A program made the translations under genes and the position numbers. From the NCBI RefSeq assembly GCF_000150275.1, contig NW_002060964.1:1-64000 (forward strand): DNA of 64,000 bases. Reading direction: 5' to 3'. Shown here in pieces: positions 14,039 to 26,842 of the stretch (position 1 is its first letter; each line of letters begins with the position of its first letter). The notes under the pieces were generated by a model, which worked only from the letters and a program-made list of their open reading frames with translations, searched no databases and was not told the DNA's origin. This stretch comes from Trichoplax adhaerens (taxonomy: Eukaryota; Placozoa; Uniplacotomia; Trichoplacea; Trichoplacidae).

Positions 14039-14039
14039 A

Positions 14040-16729
14040 GCATAAAAATGTAGCCTACGCTATATATAACATATATATATGTACATTGTACAGTACGTCG
14101 TAACAATACACAAGTTGGGTAGAGTGGATCTTTAACCTAAAGTTACAATTTGATTTTTGTATGAGCCTGTAAGAAAAAGTTGACCATAGTACGTTAATAT
14201 AATCTAAATACGTTCAGAGCTCCTAGCCTATAACACGCACAGTCTAATTTCATAAGAATGGTTTTAAAAGGTAAAACTGTATCATAGTAAGTTATTGTTC
14301 ACATCAACTGTATGTACTGTACTCCTTCCAGGACAGTTTATTGCAATCTACTCCTCCGATGTAATAAGGTATAATTGAACTATCAAACTGCTCCAAACGG
14401 ATTCATCACCATCTTGTAAGCAATGGGTTGAAAACGGAGACTAATACCGGTTATGGAGAATAGAGAGAGTACGCCAAATTACATAACTATTTGTATATTG
14501 TACTGTATCCTTCTACTGGTAAAACTAGGCCAGATTGAATGAATGCGCCTGAAGTGATTCAACACTCTATCCTTTCAACGTAGAAATCAAAGAATAAATA
14601 ATTTTTTTTCCATCAACGGACAATATTCAACCATTCACTGACGATCGCGATTGGAACGCTTATAGATTATTAGACTGATTGCACAATGACTGCATTCATA
14701 TTGTCCTATTTGTAGTAGAGCTTGAAAGAGTCTGGGTCTTATTACATTTTCATATAGGTGATTACAGTACTCTTCAAGAGTAGAACTGGCTTCGAAAACA
14801 AAGCGGCAGTCCCTACTAGAATGATTATTTCCATATCATTGTACTAGACTCCATTTGTAAACGATCGATCTTGGAAGAGTCCGGATCTCATCTCGTCACC
14901 AGAAGTGTCCTCTACTACTGTTGCGATCAAAGTAATGAACTGGCTGGAAAAGAAAGCCAAGAGACAACAAAAGGACAAACTTACGTTGAGGCAAAAAATC
15001 CAGCACTTAAAATTAAGAGGATGCTGAAAGCCATGACTACTGCAAAATACTCTTTAATAATCGATCGAATTGGCGTAAAATGCGTCCTTTGATCGTTGTA
15101 TCCATTTTTCTTTCGTTTGACCGCCATATCCACTAAAAATGAGATTATTGGAAAGGAGAATGACTGCTAGACATGATAGCCACTCTTGCAAGTTGACATG
15201 GAGTGGAGGCTCAGTCGCAGGAAATGGCTTGAGATTGGTCCAAACTCTATTCTACTAGTCGATACAGTACTACAGTACTGTACATTGTGCACCAAGCCTA
15301 GCCAACAGTACAGTACAGTACTGTACTAGGACCACAATCAGTAGGATACAGGTACGTCGTGGATGGCTGGCTCAACAGTTTAGTAAACACCTTTTGTTAA
15401 GCGCAGGCTAGACGAGACTGCTTTGATGGCCTAGACAAATGTTGATGTGTGGTGTTTAAATATGGCTTCTTTACCGCTATTTGGGACTGTATGACGCTTT
15501 GATCAAGCGCTAGACTGAATGGAATACAGTAGGTAGAATGAAGAAAGTAACAGGAAATAGGCCAATCAACGACACTACCACTTTATAGCATTTCATTCTC
15601 ATCCTACTGAAGGTACAGCGACTGTCTTCGTCAGTATCTACCTTTGCCTTCGTATCCATTGCATGAATATCGGTCATGATTACTCATGATAGTATACTAT
15701 TTGTTTCTGCACTCTGCTCGATTCGTAAACTACTGTACACTACTGTACTCCACTATATGCGGATATATTTCCACCTCAAACCAACCAATCCATTGGTGCA
15801 TCGCTATTGCACTTTCCATCGAGAGACTGCTAAGCAAGTCCTGGTCTCTGCCCACTATCCATTCTTGATTCGGTCATTCGAGTTTGAGATAGTATCAAGG
15901 AGCTCGTTGCGCTCATGCTATGCGAGTAGTAGTCTGCTAAAAGCAAATTACTATACGGTCTACACGAATGGCTCGTTGATCGATTACTTACTTTATCGCT
16001 TTTCTTATATTCTAATTATATATGACCGTCAAAATGGCTCTGTTGCCAGTAGTGATTGCACCGGCTAACAAAAGGTTTACCCGAAATGGAATCCCTCCTT
16101 GCGAGTAATGTCTTTTCACTCGCACATCCAAATTGGACAACAGACTGTAGAATCGACAATGCTCATGACCAATGTGAAAGAAAAGCCTGGGATCAACTTG
16201 GAAAAATAGTGAGAATCTACTCGGTCTCTGTCCTAGTAGAAATTATTACTTCAACTTTCTTTTACCTCTATGCTCCCTCCATTGCGCTCGAGCTCGGACT
16301 GAGTCCACTCAGTATCACCGTCGATTCAAGTGGTATTGTAGGATCAACGCGCGCCAAGTTGACTATTTTCCAGCTTACTGTACAATACATGCGATAGTGT
16401 CCTATACGATGGTATGACAACATCAACATCGCTGCAAGTCAATAACCGAATAATATGACAACATCAGCGGACGCCGTATGTCTCCACGATGTCAAGTGCT
16501 ACCGTGTTATGACTGTCCAACCGTCCGTCTGCACACTCATCTTACTGAAGCGTACCTTCAATACGCGTAAAAGGTACAGTACGCCGTCGTCCATGTCTTT
16601 GTGCTGACGTTGAGTGGATCCATTTCCTTGACCAGCTTATTCTGTAGTGGAAGTTCTCTCCTTCTCTTTACCTTGGCTAATGTTAACATCATTTGCCAGA
16701 GCAATTATCCACACGTCCATACACTTGAA
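14040..16729. other. Intergenic stretch with scattered short open frames
   Basis: No recognised gene. It holds several moderately long open frames on both strands. On the minus strand a stop-to-stop frame at about 14635-14840 contains ECSHC, and a 55-codon ATG frame at about 15512-15677 starts MTDIHAMDTKAKVD. On the plus strand there are frames at 15676-16068 (130 aa) and 16056-16397 (113 aa). The base composition looks less AT-rich than the flanks. It also contains the TACAG/CTGTA cluster at 15262-15326. It is the upstream region of HIRA and may contain a decayed gene. Confidence 0.4.
15262..15326. repeat. TACAG/CTGTA palindromic array between ZDHHC and HIRA
   Basis: Two short blocks of alternating TACAG/CTGTA units (15265-15285 and 15307-15325), separated by about 20 unrelated bases. 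Single related units recur at 15733-15750 and 16572-16580. It lies between the minus-strand ZDHHC gene and plus-strand HIRA. Confidence 0.7.
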
Positions 16730-17160
16730 ATGAAGCTAGTCAAGCCAGATTGGATCGAACATGAAGGTAGCTATGGTGTATTCAATCATGACCGGTAGAG
16801 ATGAATGTTTTCCATCGACAGGCATTTTTGCATGTTGACCTTGATATTAATTATAATTATTGGCCAAGAAATGGCATCATTTTGAATCATCATCTTTATG
16901 CATTCACCAACCTCAAAGAGGGTTCCGTTATCCTATCGGACTAACGGATAGGGAAGAGATAGCGATCATGTCCACAGTGTTAGCAGGAGTGGACAGTTTA
17001 ATAATTGTAATCATCATGGACGGTGTCCAAACAACAAATTGAATTACATGTCCTACTGCCATACTGTATTTGGCACGCTATCCGCTACAGGACCACATAC
17101 TCTCCTTGACAGTGGAGTCAATCCAAACAAGTCTAGTGTTAGCTGTTGCAGCAAGCCTTT
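16056..17160 (+). pseudogene. Possible decayed multi-pass membrane protein (weak TMEM135-like resemblance)
   Basis: The frame 16056-16397 contains HPNWTTDC followed 20-odd residues later by KIVRIYSVSVLVEII, recalling the cysteine-rich N-terminus and first helix of TMEM135-like proteins. A frame at about 16860-17157, interrupted by an in-frame TGA at 17039, contains LTDREEIAIMSTVLAGVDSL and TAILYLARYPLQ, recalling the second half of that family. Against it: HIRA exon 1 (16730-16766) lies between the two halves and no continuous frame links them. The similarity is judged by eye from memory of the family and may be chance. Confidence 0.22.
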
Positions 17161-20100
17161 AGTTCTGATGCTACATCATTTTTTCCATAGGGAATAGGAG
17201 TAATCCATAACCCTTGCTTGCTCGATTTCTTATTATCGGCCATTTTTACCTTTAGCTTATACAAGTCCTCAATTGGTATTGTTTGCAGTTTCCATTCTTG
17301 TTACGATGCAAATGATGACAAGATTATTCTTGTGTATATGTATTATACATGATTATACTCTGCCGATACAACATTTCTTATCCTAATTACTCTATGATAA
17401 TACTAGTACACACACATAGTGATTAGTGGAAATAATCATCATATTGACAAGTTTTCTTACCTTTCTACTACATAGTCAATGCAACGGACACACTTATTTG
17501 CACATCATGTATCTCACTCACAACGACTGGAATATGAACAATGCAGCGTACGCATTCAAGTTAGAATGCTTTATTTCTACTGTTACAATTGCGCTTTAGT
17601 TATTTTTTTTTCTTAGTACTTCATCTTTGCCTACATAAAAGACAAGCTTTAAAATAATGTTAGCATGCACGCGTACAATTGTACACTTGTACATGCAAAT
17701 TACAAACGCTAACATAACATAAGCAGCCACTCTCCTTTTCCGACTTATGGTTATGACGAATTATCTGCATTAGATGAGTATTGCATCAGCAGCTTGTCTC
17801 AAATTAATTACCATAAGCAGAACGGGTAGAAATAAGAGTATCAATGCTACTCCGCTATTCAGTTGAATTTCTTGACGGCACAATTTGGTATACTTTATGC
17901 TCCAACATAAACAAACGCCAATCGTTTTGAAGTGACGCTATGGCTGGCTGCAGTGAATTTGGCGTACAGCATCTCATCGACTATAATCAGCTAACCCTTG
18001 AGCAAAAGGAATGAAATGAAACATAGTTCTGTATTATCATCTCATTGAAATCGTCTCAGTCAATTGTAATCATTGTTATTACTTTGTTGAGCAAGTCGTA
18101 TAGAAGCAAAATTATACTATTGCTACGCAAGTGGTAAAGTTTCAAATATTGAAAGCACTGAAATGCTCTGTTGATGCTGAAATTGTTGATTTATTCCAAA
18201 GTGGAGCGTAGTAGATGCAGTAGTTTACCTCGTATAACGACATTGCTTTCACCTAAACTGTTGAATTAAATGATTACTAGGCGGTGCTATCTACTCACTT
18301 GATATTCATCCAGATGGTTCGCGCCTTGCTACTGGAGGTGCAGGTTGGTGGATTATTAATATAATAATCATATCATAATCATAATATATGTGCTGTAGTC
18401 CTTGTATTAACTGCAAACGGAACCATTATTCTATGAAGCTTATCTATTCAACATAAGGTGTAGTGAATGATCGCAATTTAGTAATCGAACTTCATATTTT
18501 ACCCTCACACCCTATACAACAGTAATTGCCTTAACTACGGCATAAACTCTGCAATTGGCAATAGCTAAAAGCTTTTATTATGTCTATTAGAGGCTATCTG
18601 TATTAAGAAGTCTATGAGAACTTTATTTGCTTGCGAATATTGTACTAATAATTATGGAAATACAATGAAAATAACGGATTGATTAGAAATAGTTAGCTTG
18701 AACTTTGGATAATTTTTTTAAAATATGACTAGGTAAAGGCTGCGGAGAGATTTGCATTTGGAATATGACCCCACTAAGAATGGAAGAGGAGGAGAAGAAT
18801 GAAGCGTGCGATAGATTGTTGTGTAAGATGACAAATCACTCAGGTATTGGCGGTAATTGTGGAATTAATGGATGAGCTTGAGTTCACAAGTTTTTATCGA
18901 AATTAGAATGTCTTTGTACTCAATAATCCTATTATTGTAAGGCTATACCTATAATAATGATCGTTAATTGATTCTTTGTAATAGATAGTGTAAATTGCGT
19001 TCGATGGTCAGCTAGTGGTAACTATCTAGCGTCCTGTAGCCTTGGTATTGTGATAATTTGGCATAAAAGGTAATCAAGACTGAATAGTGCTCGTCAAGCA
19101 ACTCGTATTTAGTTGATAATTAATCAGTAGCTGACGTGGCTAAAATGGGACATTCGTTCAATTATAGCAGAGTTAAAGGATTCTTTAAGAAATATTTTCT
19201 ATTAAATGTTATAATGTCATACATGCGATATAGAACATGGGTTTTATTGAAGATATACGTTTTAAATATATGCCACCTTCTTAATTTTACTGTAACTAAG
19301 ATAAATACCTTGCATAATTGCTCTTTGTAAAATTGACTACTGATAGCACTATCTCGATATTTGCTGATTTACTTCAAGCAGTGTTGAATCTAGTACTATA
19401 TTTGGTGGAGGCAGGAATATTGAGAATTGGACGTGCTCTCATATGTTGCATTCACATAAAGAAGGTGAAGGGGTTTATAAAAATTGTTGAAAGTTTCAAT
19501 CTGATGTAATTTAATCGAGGCTTACGTCTTCAATACCGAAGTATAGATGTTCTTGACTTAGCTTGGAATACAGACGATTCTATGCTTGCAACTGCAGGAA
19601 TTGATGGGGTGATTCTTGTTTGGAATGCTAAGTGCTTCCCAGGTATAGTATTTATTGGATGCTATCTGTTAGCCGTACAGAACATCAGGCTTAACTATTT
19701 TAAAATTGGCCTATGAAAAATATACTATATTAGACCGTAGAAATGAAATCTGTCAACACAAAAGCAATAATTTTAGACAAACTGCGTATATACCTCGATA
19801 CTATAATGTTTAAATAAAAACCTGAATTAGATACATATTACAAAAGATTTCTATCGCTCTTTTGAATCTATTCTTCAACACAAAAAAATAAATTACAGTT
19901 AATCTTAAATTTTAATGTTATATTTAGAAATTATATCAACTATTACGGATCATCAAGGCAGTGTAAAAGGCCTTACTTGGGATCCTATAGGAAAATATTT
20001 AGCATCTCAGGTTGTGTAGTAATCTCTGTCATTTATGTTATTTGATCCAATAATAGCTCGCTACAAAATGTAACAGATGGAATATTTTCTAATTAATAAA

Positions 20101-23100
20101 TGTAGTCGATTGATAAATCCTTACGTGTATGGAGGACAATAGACTGGAAACAGGAGGTCGCTATTACTAAACCATACTTGAAGGTGCTGTAGATTTTACT
20201 CAAATGAACATAAGTACATGCTGTCGAATTTATCTCACTGAATCTAAATGACTATTTGATGATTTTATCAACAGACTGGTGAAACATCTTTTTTCCTCAG
20301 AATAAGGTACTTGCCGTTCATTAATGTCTGCAGCTTAAGATACAATATAATGAGACTATGCCATAACCAGTGTAACTTTGTTCTACGTTGTAGCTGGTCA
20401 CCAGACGGCCAATGCTTGGTATCGTCTCATGCCGATAATAACGCTGCTCCGGTAGCTAAGATTATCGAGCGACGCGGTTGGAAAGTTGATAAAGATTTTG
20501 TGGGTCATGAAAAAGCAGTTTGTGCTGTGGTAAATTCAAGTAGCTATATTTCAGATAGCATTTTATATAATAGTAACAGCCATCACTAATATTAATACCG
20601 TTAAATACCGTTCAGAAATTTAATCCGACCTTATTTCATGAAAATGTTCCTACAGCAAGTAAATTTGATGTAAGCTTTGCTGTTAAGTATAGTTACGGTT
20701 ATTCTACTTTTCATTATAAATCTATTGATGTGAACATTACAAATGGTTAAAAAATTTTTCATAAAAATCTTTTATAGATTTGTTGTTACTGCGCTCTTGG
20801 AAGCCGTGATTGCTCGATTTCTGTTTGGGTAAAATCTTGATATCATAGCAGGAATTAATTAACCAATATCATAGACCCTAAAGTTGTATGTTCATTATTT
20901 AAATAATGAGATGCGTTTGTTACAATTTTTCAATTTAGTCGACTGCTCTACAGCGACCGGTGGTTGTAGTTAATAATCTCTTCGATAGTACCGTAGCGGA
21001 TTTAACCTGGTATAAAGTGCTTGATTATACAGATGTAACGTGCAATTGTACCTATCGTGACTTAAATTGTTTAATACTTGACTAGGAATTCATCCGGTAA
21101 CGAGTTATTAGCCTGTTCTTTGGATGGCTCAGTAGCTTACTTTAGTTTCTCTGAAACGGAATTGGGAAAATCTCTAACAGAAAATGAAAGGGTGATAAAA
21201 TTAATTGATTGATAAATTTTTTTTGTCATTTTTAGTTATAACCTGTTAATACTGTGTTTCATATTAATTTGTTATTAGCTAATCTATTTTTTCCTGGTTC
21301 TTACAATGTAATAATAACTCTTCTATCACTCTTCCTAATACAGGCAAAATTCTTTCATAAACATTACGGAATTAATCCTAAAGTTGATGAGAATGGAATG
21401 AATGTCGGAAATGCCTTTGTTGTTGAAAATCCTGACGTATTTCGAAATCAAGTAGAACAGAAAAAATTACAACAAGCGTTGTCGCATAGAACAGAGTCAG
21501 ATACTACTTCCAACAGTAAGTCACTGCAGCTTTATCTACCTTCCTTCTTATTTGAAATTATACTATATTTTAAATCATGAAATATTATGAAATAGTAACG
21601 AAAAGGTTTTACTAACAATCAATAGCTGCAATTGATCTCATTGATAATTTATTTGATAGCTTTCTCTCCGCCAATTCTTAATAAGCCTACTGTAGCCAGA
21701 AGTATTCCTGTATGTACTTGCAATATGTATCCGCATCAATATTGGATACACTTCATGTTATAGTCATTTTATCAAATATTAATCTAATTATAGAGCAATG
21801 TAAAAGATCGTCAAATCGAAAGAAAAACTGGTGATGGCCGACGGAGGATAACACCTTTTACGATTGCTACATCAAATACAAGTGGGTTAGTCCAATAAAT
21901 ATTTATTCGGAGATTACATATACGAATGATGTCGCTATATACAATACGATATCTGTAAATCTTTAAACCTTGCTCCTTCTAGTATCGTAGATAATGAATA
22001 CTCCGCCAATATACTGGATAAACCAAATTCCGTAAGATAATATATCCGATAGATATCATTTAACCTGGCAAGTTTTAGTTACCATACATTTACGTATTTT
22101 AATAGATTGAAAACATGGAACCTGATCGGTCGATTGTACCGTTAATAATGCTGTAAGCATAGCATCAGATAATACTATATTAACGAAAGAATCTGATTTC
22201 TTGCTAGAAATTTACCGTCTATTACTTACCGAAAATAACATCTTATCGTATTCCTACTTTATAGTAAAAGAAATGCTGATACTAGCATAGACCGTGACGC
22301 TCGGAAAAAGTTAAAGTTTAAAGGTCTGGATTATAGTATACTTTTTAACTTATTTTGATATATTCTAATGGAAATATTACTTTTTGTAACTATTTACCTA
22401 CATACTCGTATACACATAAAATTAAGGTGTGCATGAGTTGATGTCGAGCACATCCAAAAGCGATGCTCACAAAGAGATGTACTGTCATTGCGATAGTCAT
22501 AGTAGAAAAGTAGTAGCTACACGCTTTGAACCATCAACTGCAGGATCCTATTTTTAATGTTAGATATTCTATATCTAGATATGGATGGAGTAGGATCAGA
22601 AAGTGGAGACGCCGCTAATAAGGTAGTTAGGAAGTGGTATAATTCATCGACATGATGTTTAATTTAGCGTTTCCTGTTAAGCCTATAATTATATATCACA
22701 TGGAATACTGGTAACTGCTCATATGATTGACCTTTAATGTTGATATATATCGGGATTGGATTTTCTAGATGTCAGAATCTGAAACTGAATGGATAAAGTC
22801 TGTTGCACTCAAGGGAATACATTCAAAAGCTGTGCTACCTATACCCGAAATAATACAAAAATTAACTCTACAGGTTGATACTTTTGTATTAATTTACTGT
22901 TGAAGAACTATTTGTTAATATTGCCACCTCATATGCTTATTTTTAGATTAATTGTGCAAGATTAAGCGGAAGTATAAATTCTGTGACTGTTGAAGTGATA
23001 AATGGCGAATCGTCAGGTATTAACCATGACTACATTATCATCTGATAAGAATGAATATTACTATGAATGGGTTAATAATGAATATCGGTAAGTTTTAATT

Positions 23101-24814
23101 TACATTACTTTAATTATCTCTATGTTCATTATAATCGTAGACCCGCGAAGCAAAATAAAGTGTACATCCAATGGCAAAATTTTGTGGGATGGTGCTTTAA
23201 ATGGCAAGGTCTTATCTATTGCTGGTAAAAGGTTAGTGTTTTGACTTGCATTTCAATACGAATTTTAGTTCGCATTTAAGGAGAAAATAACTTTTTTATT
23301 AATACTAATGTGATTTTGGAAATCTAGCAACTTTATCTGTGTAGCCTGCAGCAATAGAACTATAGTTGTCTTTACAATAAATGGTCGGCGGTAAGAGGAT
23401 AAAGAATATAAATTTATTATTTATTCTTTTCTATAATTAATAATCTAGGATCGTTCAATGAAGATTATAACCGCTCTAGTATTACAGTATTTTAGTATCA
23501 ACTTTCGTACATTATTATTTTTTTAACTTTTTTAAAAGTATTTAAAATTATGTAGTCCTTAGTCTTAACTGCTCAATTACGAAATTTTTGATGTTCATTC
23601 CAGGCTTTTTCCAGTTTTACAACTTGACGAAGCTGTCGCTTTATTACATTGCAATGATCACCATGTCCTCGCTATAACCAGAACTGGCGATTTATATATC
23701 TGGTACGATGCTAGAAAATACTATACTTAATAATGGTAATTGTAGCACGTAATTATTACATGCAGTAGCATTTAACTCTAACTATCTTTTCTTAGGAACT
23801 GTATTCTAAAGACAAACGTTGTAAGTAGACAAACTATTTGTCCGGTTTTGGGAGGTAAATACGTGCTGACAATGATAATTAAAATTAAAATAATTCTGTA
23901 ACTGATTTTTCATCGGACTATATTTTTGTAGATTCAAACCTAAAAATTATAGAAATTGAGGTTTCTCTGGAAGGTTTGCCAATATTATGCATGTCTGATG
24001 GCAGCGCATACTTATTCAGCAAGGATTTACGAACATGGTGATTATACCATTTATACCGGGTCAGCAAATTTGCAAAAATTTTCAAAATTCATTTTACATC
24101 AATCTTTAGGGTATTACTTTTCGACGGATCGGATGTGTCTGTCCGTAATATCTTCTCAGCTAGTTCGACCACATGTCATGGACGAAGTTTACCACCTAGA
24201 GGCCAATTATGGTCTTTGCAGGAGCGTTCGCGCTCACAAACGAAGTCCATCAGGTAAGTTGTTTAAATCTGTTGATTACAATTATTCGTAAGATACGTTG
24301 AAAACAAAATAGCGGTTAATTTTATGGAGCTATCCATATTAGTTAATCACTACACTATACGAGTATTTTTAAATATTTGTCCGCAGTAGTGTTAAAAACT
24401 CGAAGGCTAGAAGTTTTGATAGTAAATCCGATGATTTATTGTACATGCGGTACTTGGAGGTTAGTGCTGTTGTAGAATTTTTGTGACTTACTTATCGTTT
24501 ATGTAGTATGGAATTCTTACACTAGATCTCTACATTTTCAGAATCAAATAAATGCAACTTTAGCTATAAATTCAGCTGAGGAATATGAATATTGGCTGTT
24601 ATTATATGTTCAGTTGTTGACGAAGCGAGGTAGGAATTATAAGACTCAAAATCTATTTCATCAATTCGATACCTCTGCAATAATTTCAGCGACTGATATA
24701 GACCGATTTCGATTGGTCGATTCCATTTTTATAGAATATGAAAACAAAATTGAAGAGATTTTTCAAACGGTTACGTCTGAATATCAAAGGTTTTATTCTA
24801 AAAATTTGCCTTAA
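16730..24814 (+). CDS. HIRA: HIRA: histone H3.3 chaperone WD-repeat subunit
   Basis: Scaffold of the replication-independent H3.3-H4 deposition complex, acting in the nucleus. The first coding exon is only 16730-16766 (MKLVKPDWIEHEG). The second starts at 18281 (GAIYSLDIHPDGSRLATGG), with matching phase. WD40 exons follow: 18733-18843, 18985-19069, about 19380-19456, about 19552-19642, 19928-20012, 20105-20156, 20275-20306, 20391-20530, 20613-20670, 20779-20830, 20938-21009, 21087-21190 and 21343-21511. The ASF1-binding B motif is at about 21797-21890 (GDGRRRITPFTIATS). Linker exons and the C-terminal Hira domain run from about 22770, with NFICVACSNRTIVVFTINGR near 23330 and the helical end at 24614-24814. 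The order matches human HIRA throughout; the linker between B motif and Hira domain is shorter. Some linker exon edges are uncertain. Intron 1 is about 1.5 kb, much longer than the others. Confidence 0.95.
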
Positions 24815-26842
24815 ATTATTTTTGTTGACATTTGTTAGAGTTCTCATAATAGTTCTATAATTTTAACTAGATTATTCCGAAGTGATCTTAATCCTAAAAA
24901 AAGCAAAGATGTAAGTAGCCAAGCAATTTATTAAAAATCGTTGAAATTTATCGGCCTTTCATATAATTAAGAAAACAGTTCTAATCTCCGGAAATTTTGT
25001 GTTTTGCAACGATATGTAGGGGCCTCGAAAGCTACGGGAAGAAATTGTAAAAATAGTCGGTAAGCGAAATGCAAATCTTACACGCTTCCTAATGTGCAAA
25101 CGTGTTACGAAAGTATCTGCTATTCGGTAGTTTTGATTAGTACAAAAGTGTAAATACACATTGTTCTATCTCTGTAATTATATCAATCTTGATTGCACTC
25201 AAATCAAATAACGTTTAATTTAAATGTTACTATATGAACTTCGTGTCAAATCAAATTGAGTTGTTTATTCAATTCGTATTAGGTAACTGTCCTCGACTAG
25301 AAAGACTCTTTTCTCGACTAAATGATCAACTTAATGATATAGTGGATTAACTAAACTGGCTACAGTAATGAAACTTCAGTGAAATCTTTTTTTGTAACGG
25401 AACTAAAACCAAATTATCATTAGATGATCTTTGAGATATACAAGTATTTTGTATGAATTTAATTATTATTGTAACATTTAGACTCCACTGAGGAGTGAGT
25501 TACGATTCATCTGTGCATACTACATTACTGTACTTACCATTAAATAGATACGATAAACTACCCATATTATGTTATAGTTCTCTTGTCGGTACTCAAATCG
25601 TAACTGGAAACTGTTGCATACCATTGTTGTAAAGCTCTTAGTCGCAAAATTATTTCATGCTATAATATCTTTTGTGACAGATGCGTCAGGTTATTAACTC
25701 AATCTAGTAATCCTATGATAAGGATTATAAAGATTGTACATGATATTGCTGAAACTAAATTTTGCCTAACTCTGATACTGTAATATACAACGTTAGAATA
25801 TCACTTTGCTGTTGATCTAATCTATAGTGCCTGACACATCTAATATCGGTTACCATAAAGGTTATATGAGAGTGCAGGTAATTGCCGTTTTGTATTTTAA
25901 TTATATTGTACTGTTAAAATATTTCTTTTATATAATATTTCGAGCTTCTACTGTCCTATATTATTATCCTATATGACGACAACATTGTTTATCTGCGTGT
26001 CATTTCACCAATCTAAAGTCAATAAAATTTTGTGGTACCTTAATGCCTAGTATCAAAATACATTCTCCTAGTATATTTGAACTTGCAGTTCGATGTGAAT
26101 AGTATTTTTTACTAGTCTACGCTATATTTGTTACTTAACCCAATGGTTCATGAACTTCTATATTCTGTAATATGCCAGCAGATGCTGGAATCCCGCCTAA
26201 AATTAATCAATACGTGTAACTCCAAGACTTACAGCGTACATTATAATACTAGCTTTAGATGACACTGTGATGGATTATATGTCACTTGTAAGAGTTTATA
26301 CAATTCGGATTTTAACGTGTCATTTCGACGCAGTCATGATGTTGTTGCTGCAATTTACGTTGTTAAATAAAGTACTTTTATTGTTGTTTCCTTTCGTAAT
26401 TACTTTAATTGTTGCACGTGTAAATGGCCCTAAATTTATAATAAATAGAGACCACTATGCGAATTGAAAGATTCATTTGCATTGGCTATGGGCAATTATC
26501 CAATAAAAGAAAAATCTTTTTATTGAGTAGGCGCAGTATGTAGCCTAAACAGTTCTTAGCGCCGAGTCCAAATCATTTAATTTATGCATACCTACTATTA
26601 ATAGATTAATAGATATCATCATATGTACTGTACCTGAGATTAGATTATTTATTGTTTTGTTTTAGTAGTCAAGTACAATAGTACGTACACGGCAGTAGCG
26701 GATGCATAGTGTAAGTCCTATAACTCTGATAGTATTCAGGAACCCGCGCAAAATCAAGCTGAAAATAGATCACAGTTAATAACTGGCAGTATTGTATCGA
26801 TATTTGATAACTGCAAGCTTAATTACTTGGTAACAACTCAAA
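24815..26842. other. Intergenic region between HIRA and the first carboxypeptidase gene
   Basis: No recognised gene. A 66-codon frame at 26267-26467 has a hydrophobic core (LLLLFPFVITLIVA), but it has no continuation and no similarity that I can name. Only isolated GTAC motifs occur (for example near 26625 and 26685), not an array. The last part must contain the promoter of the carboxypeptidase gene at 26843. Confidence 0.6.
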
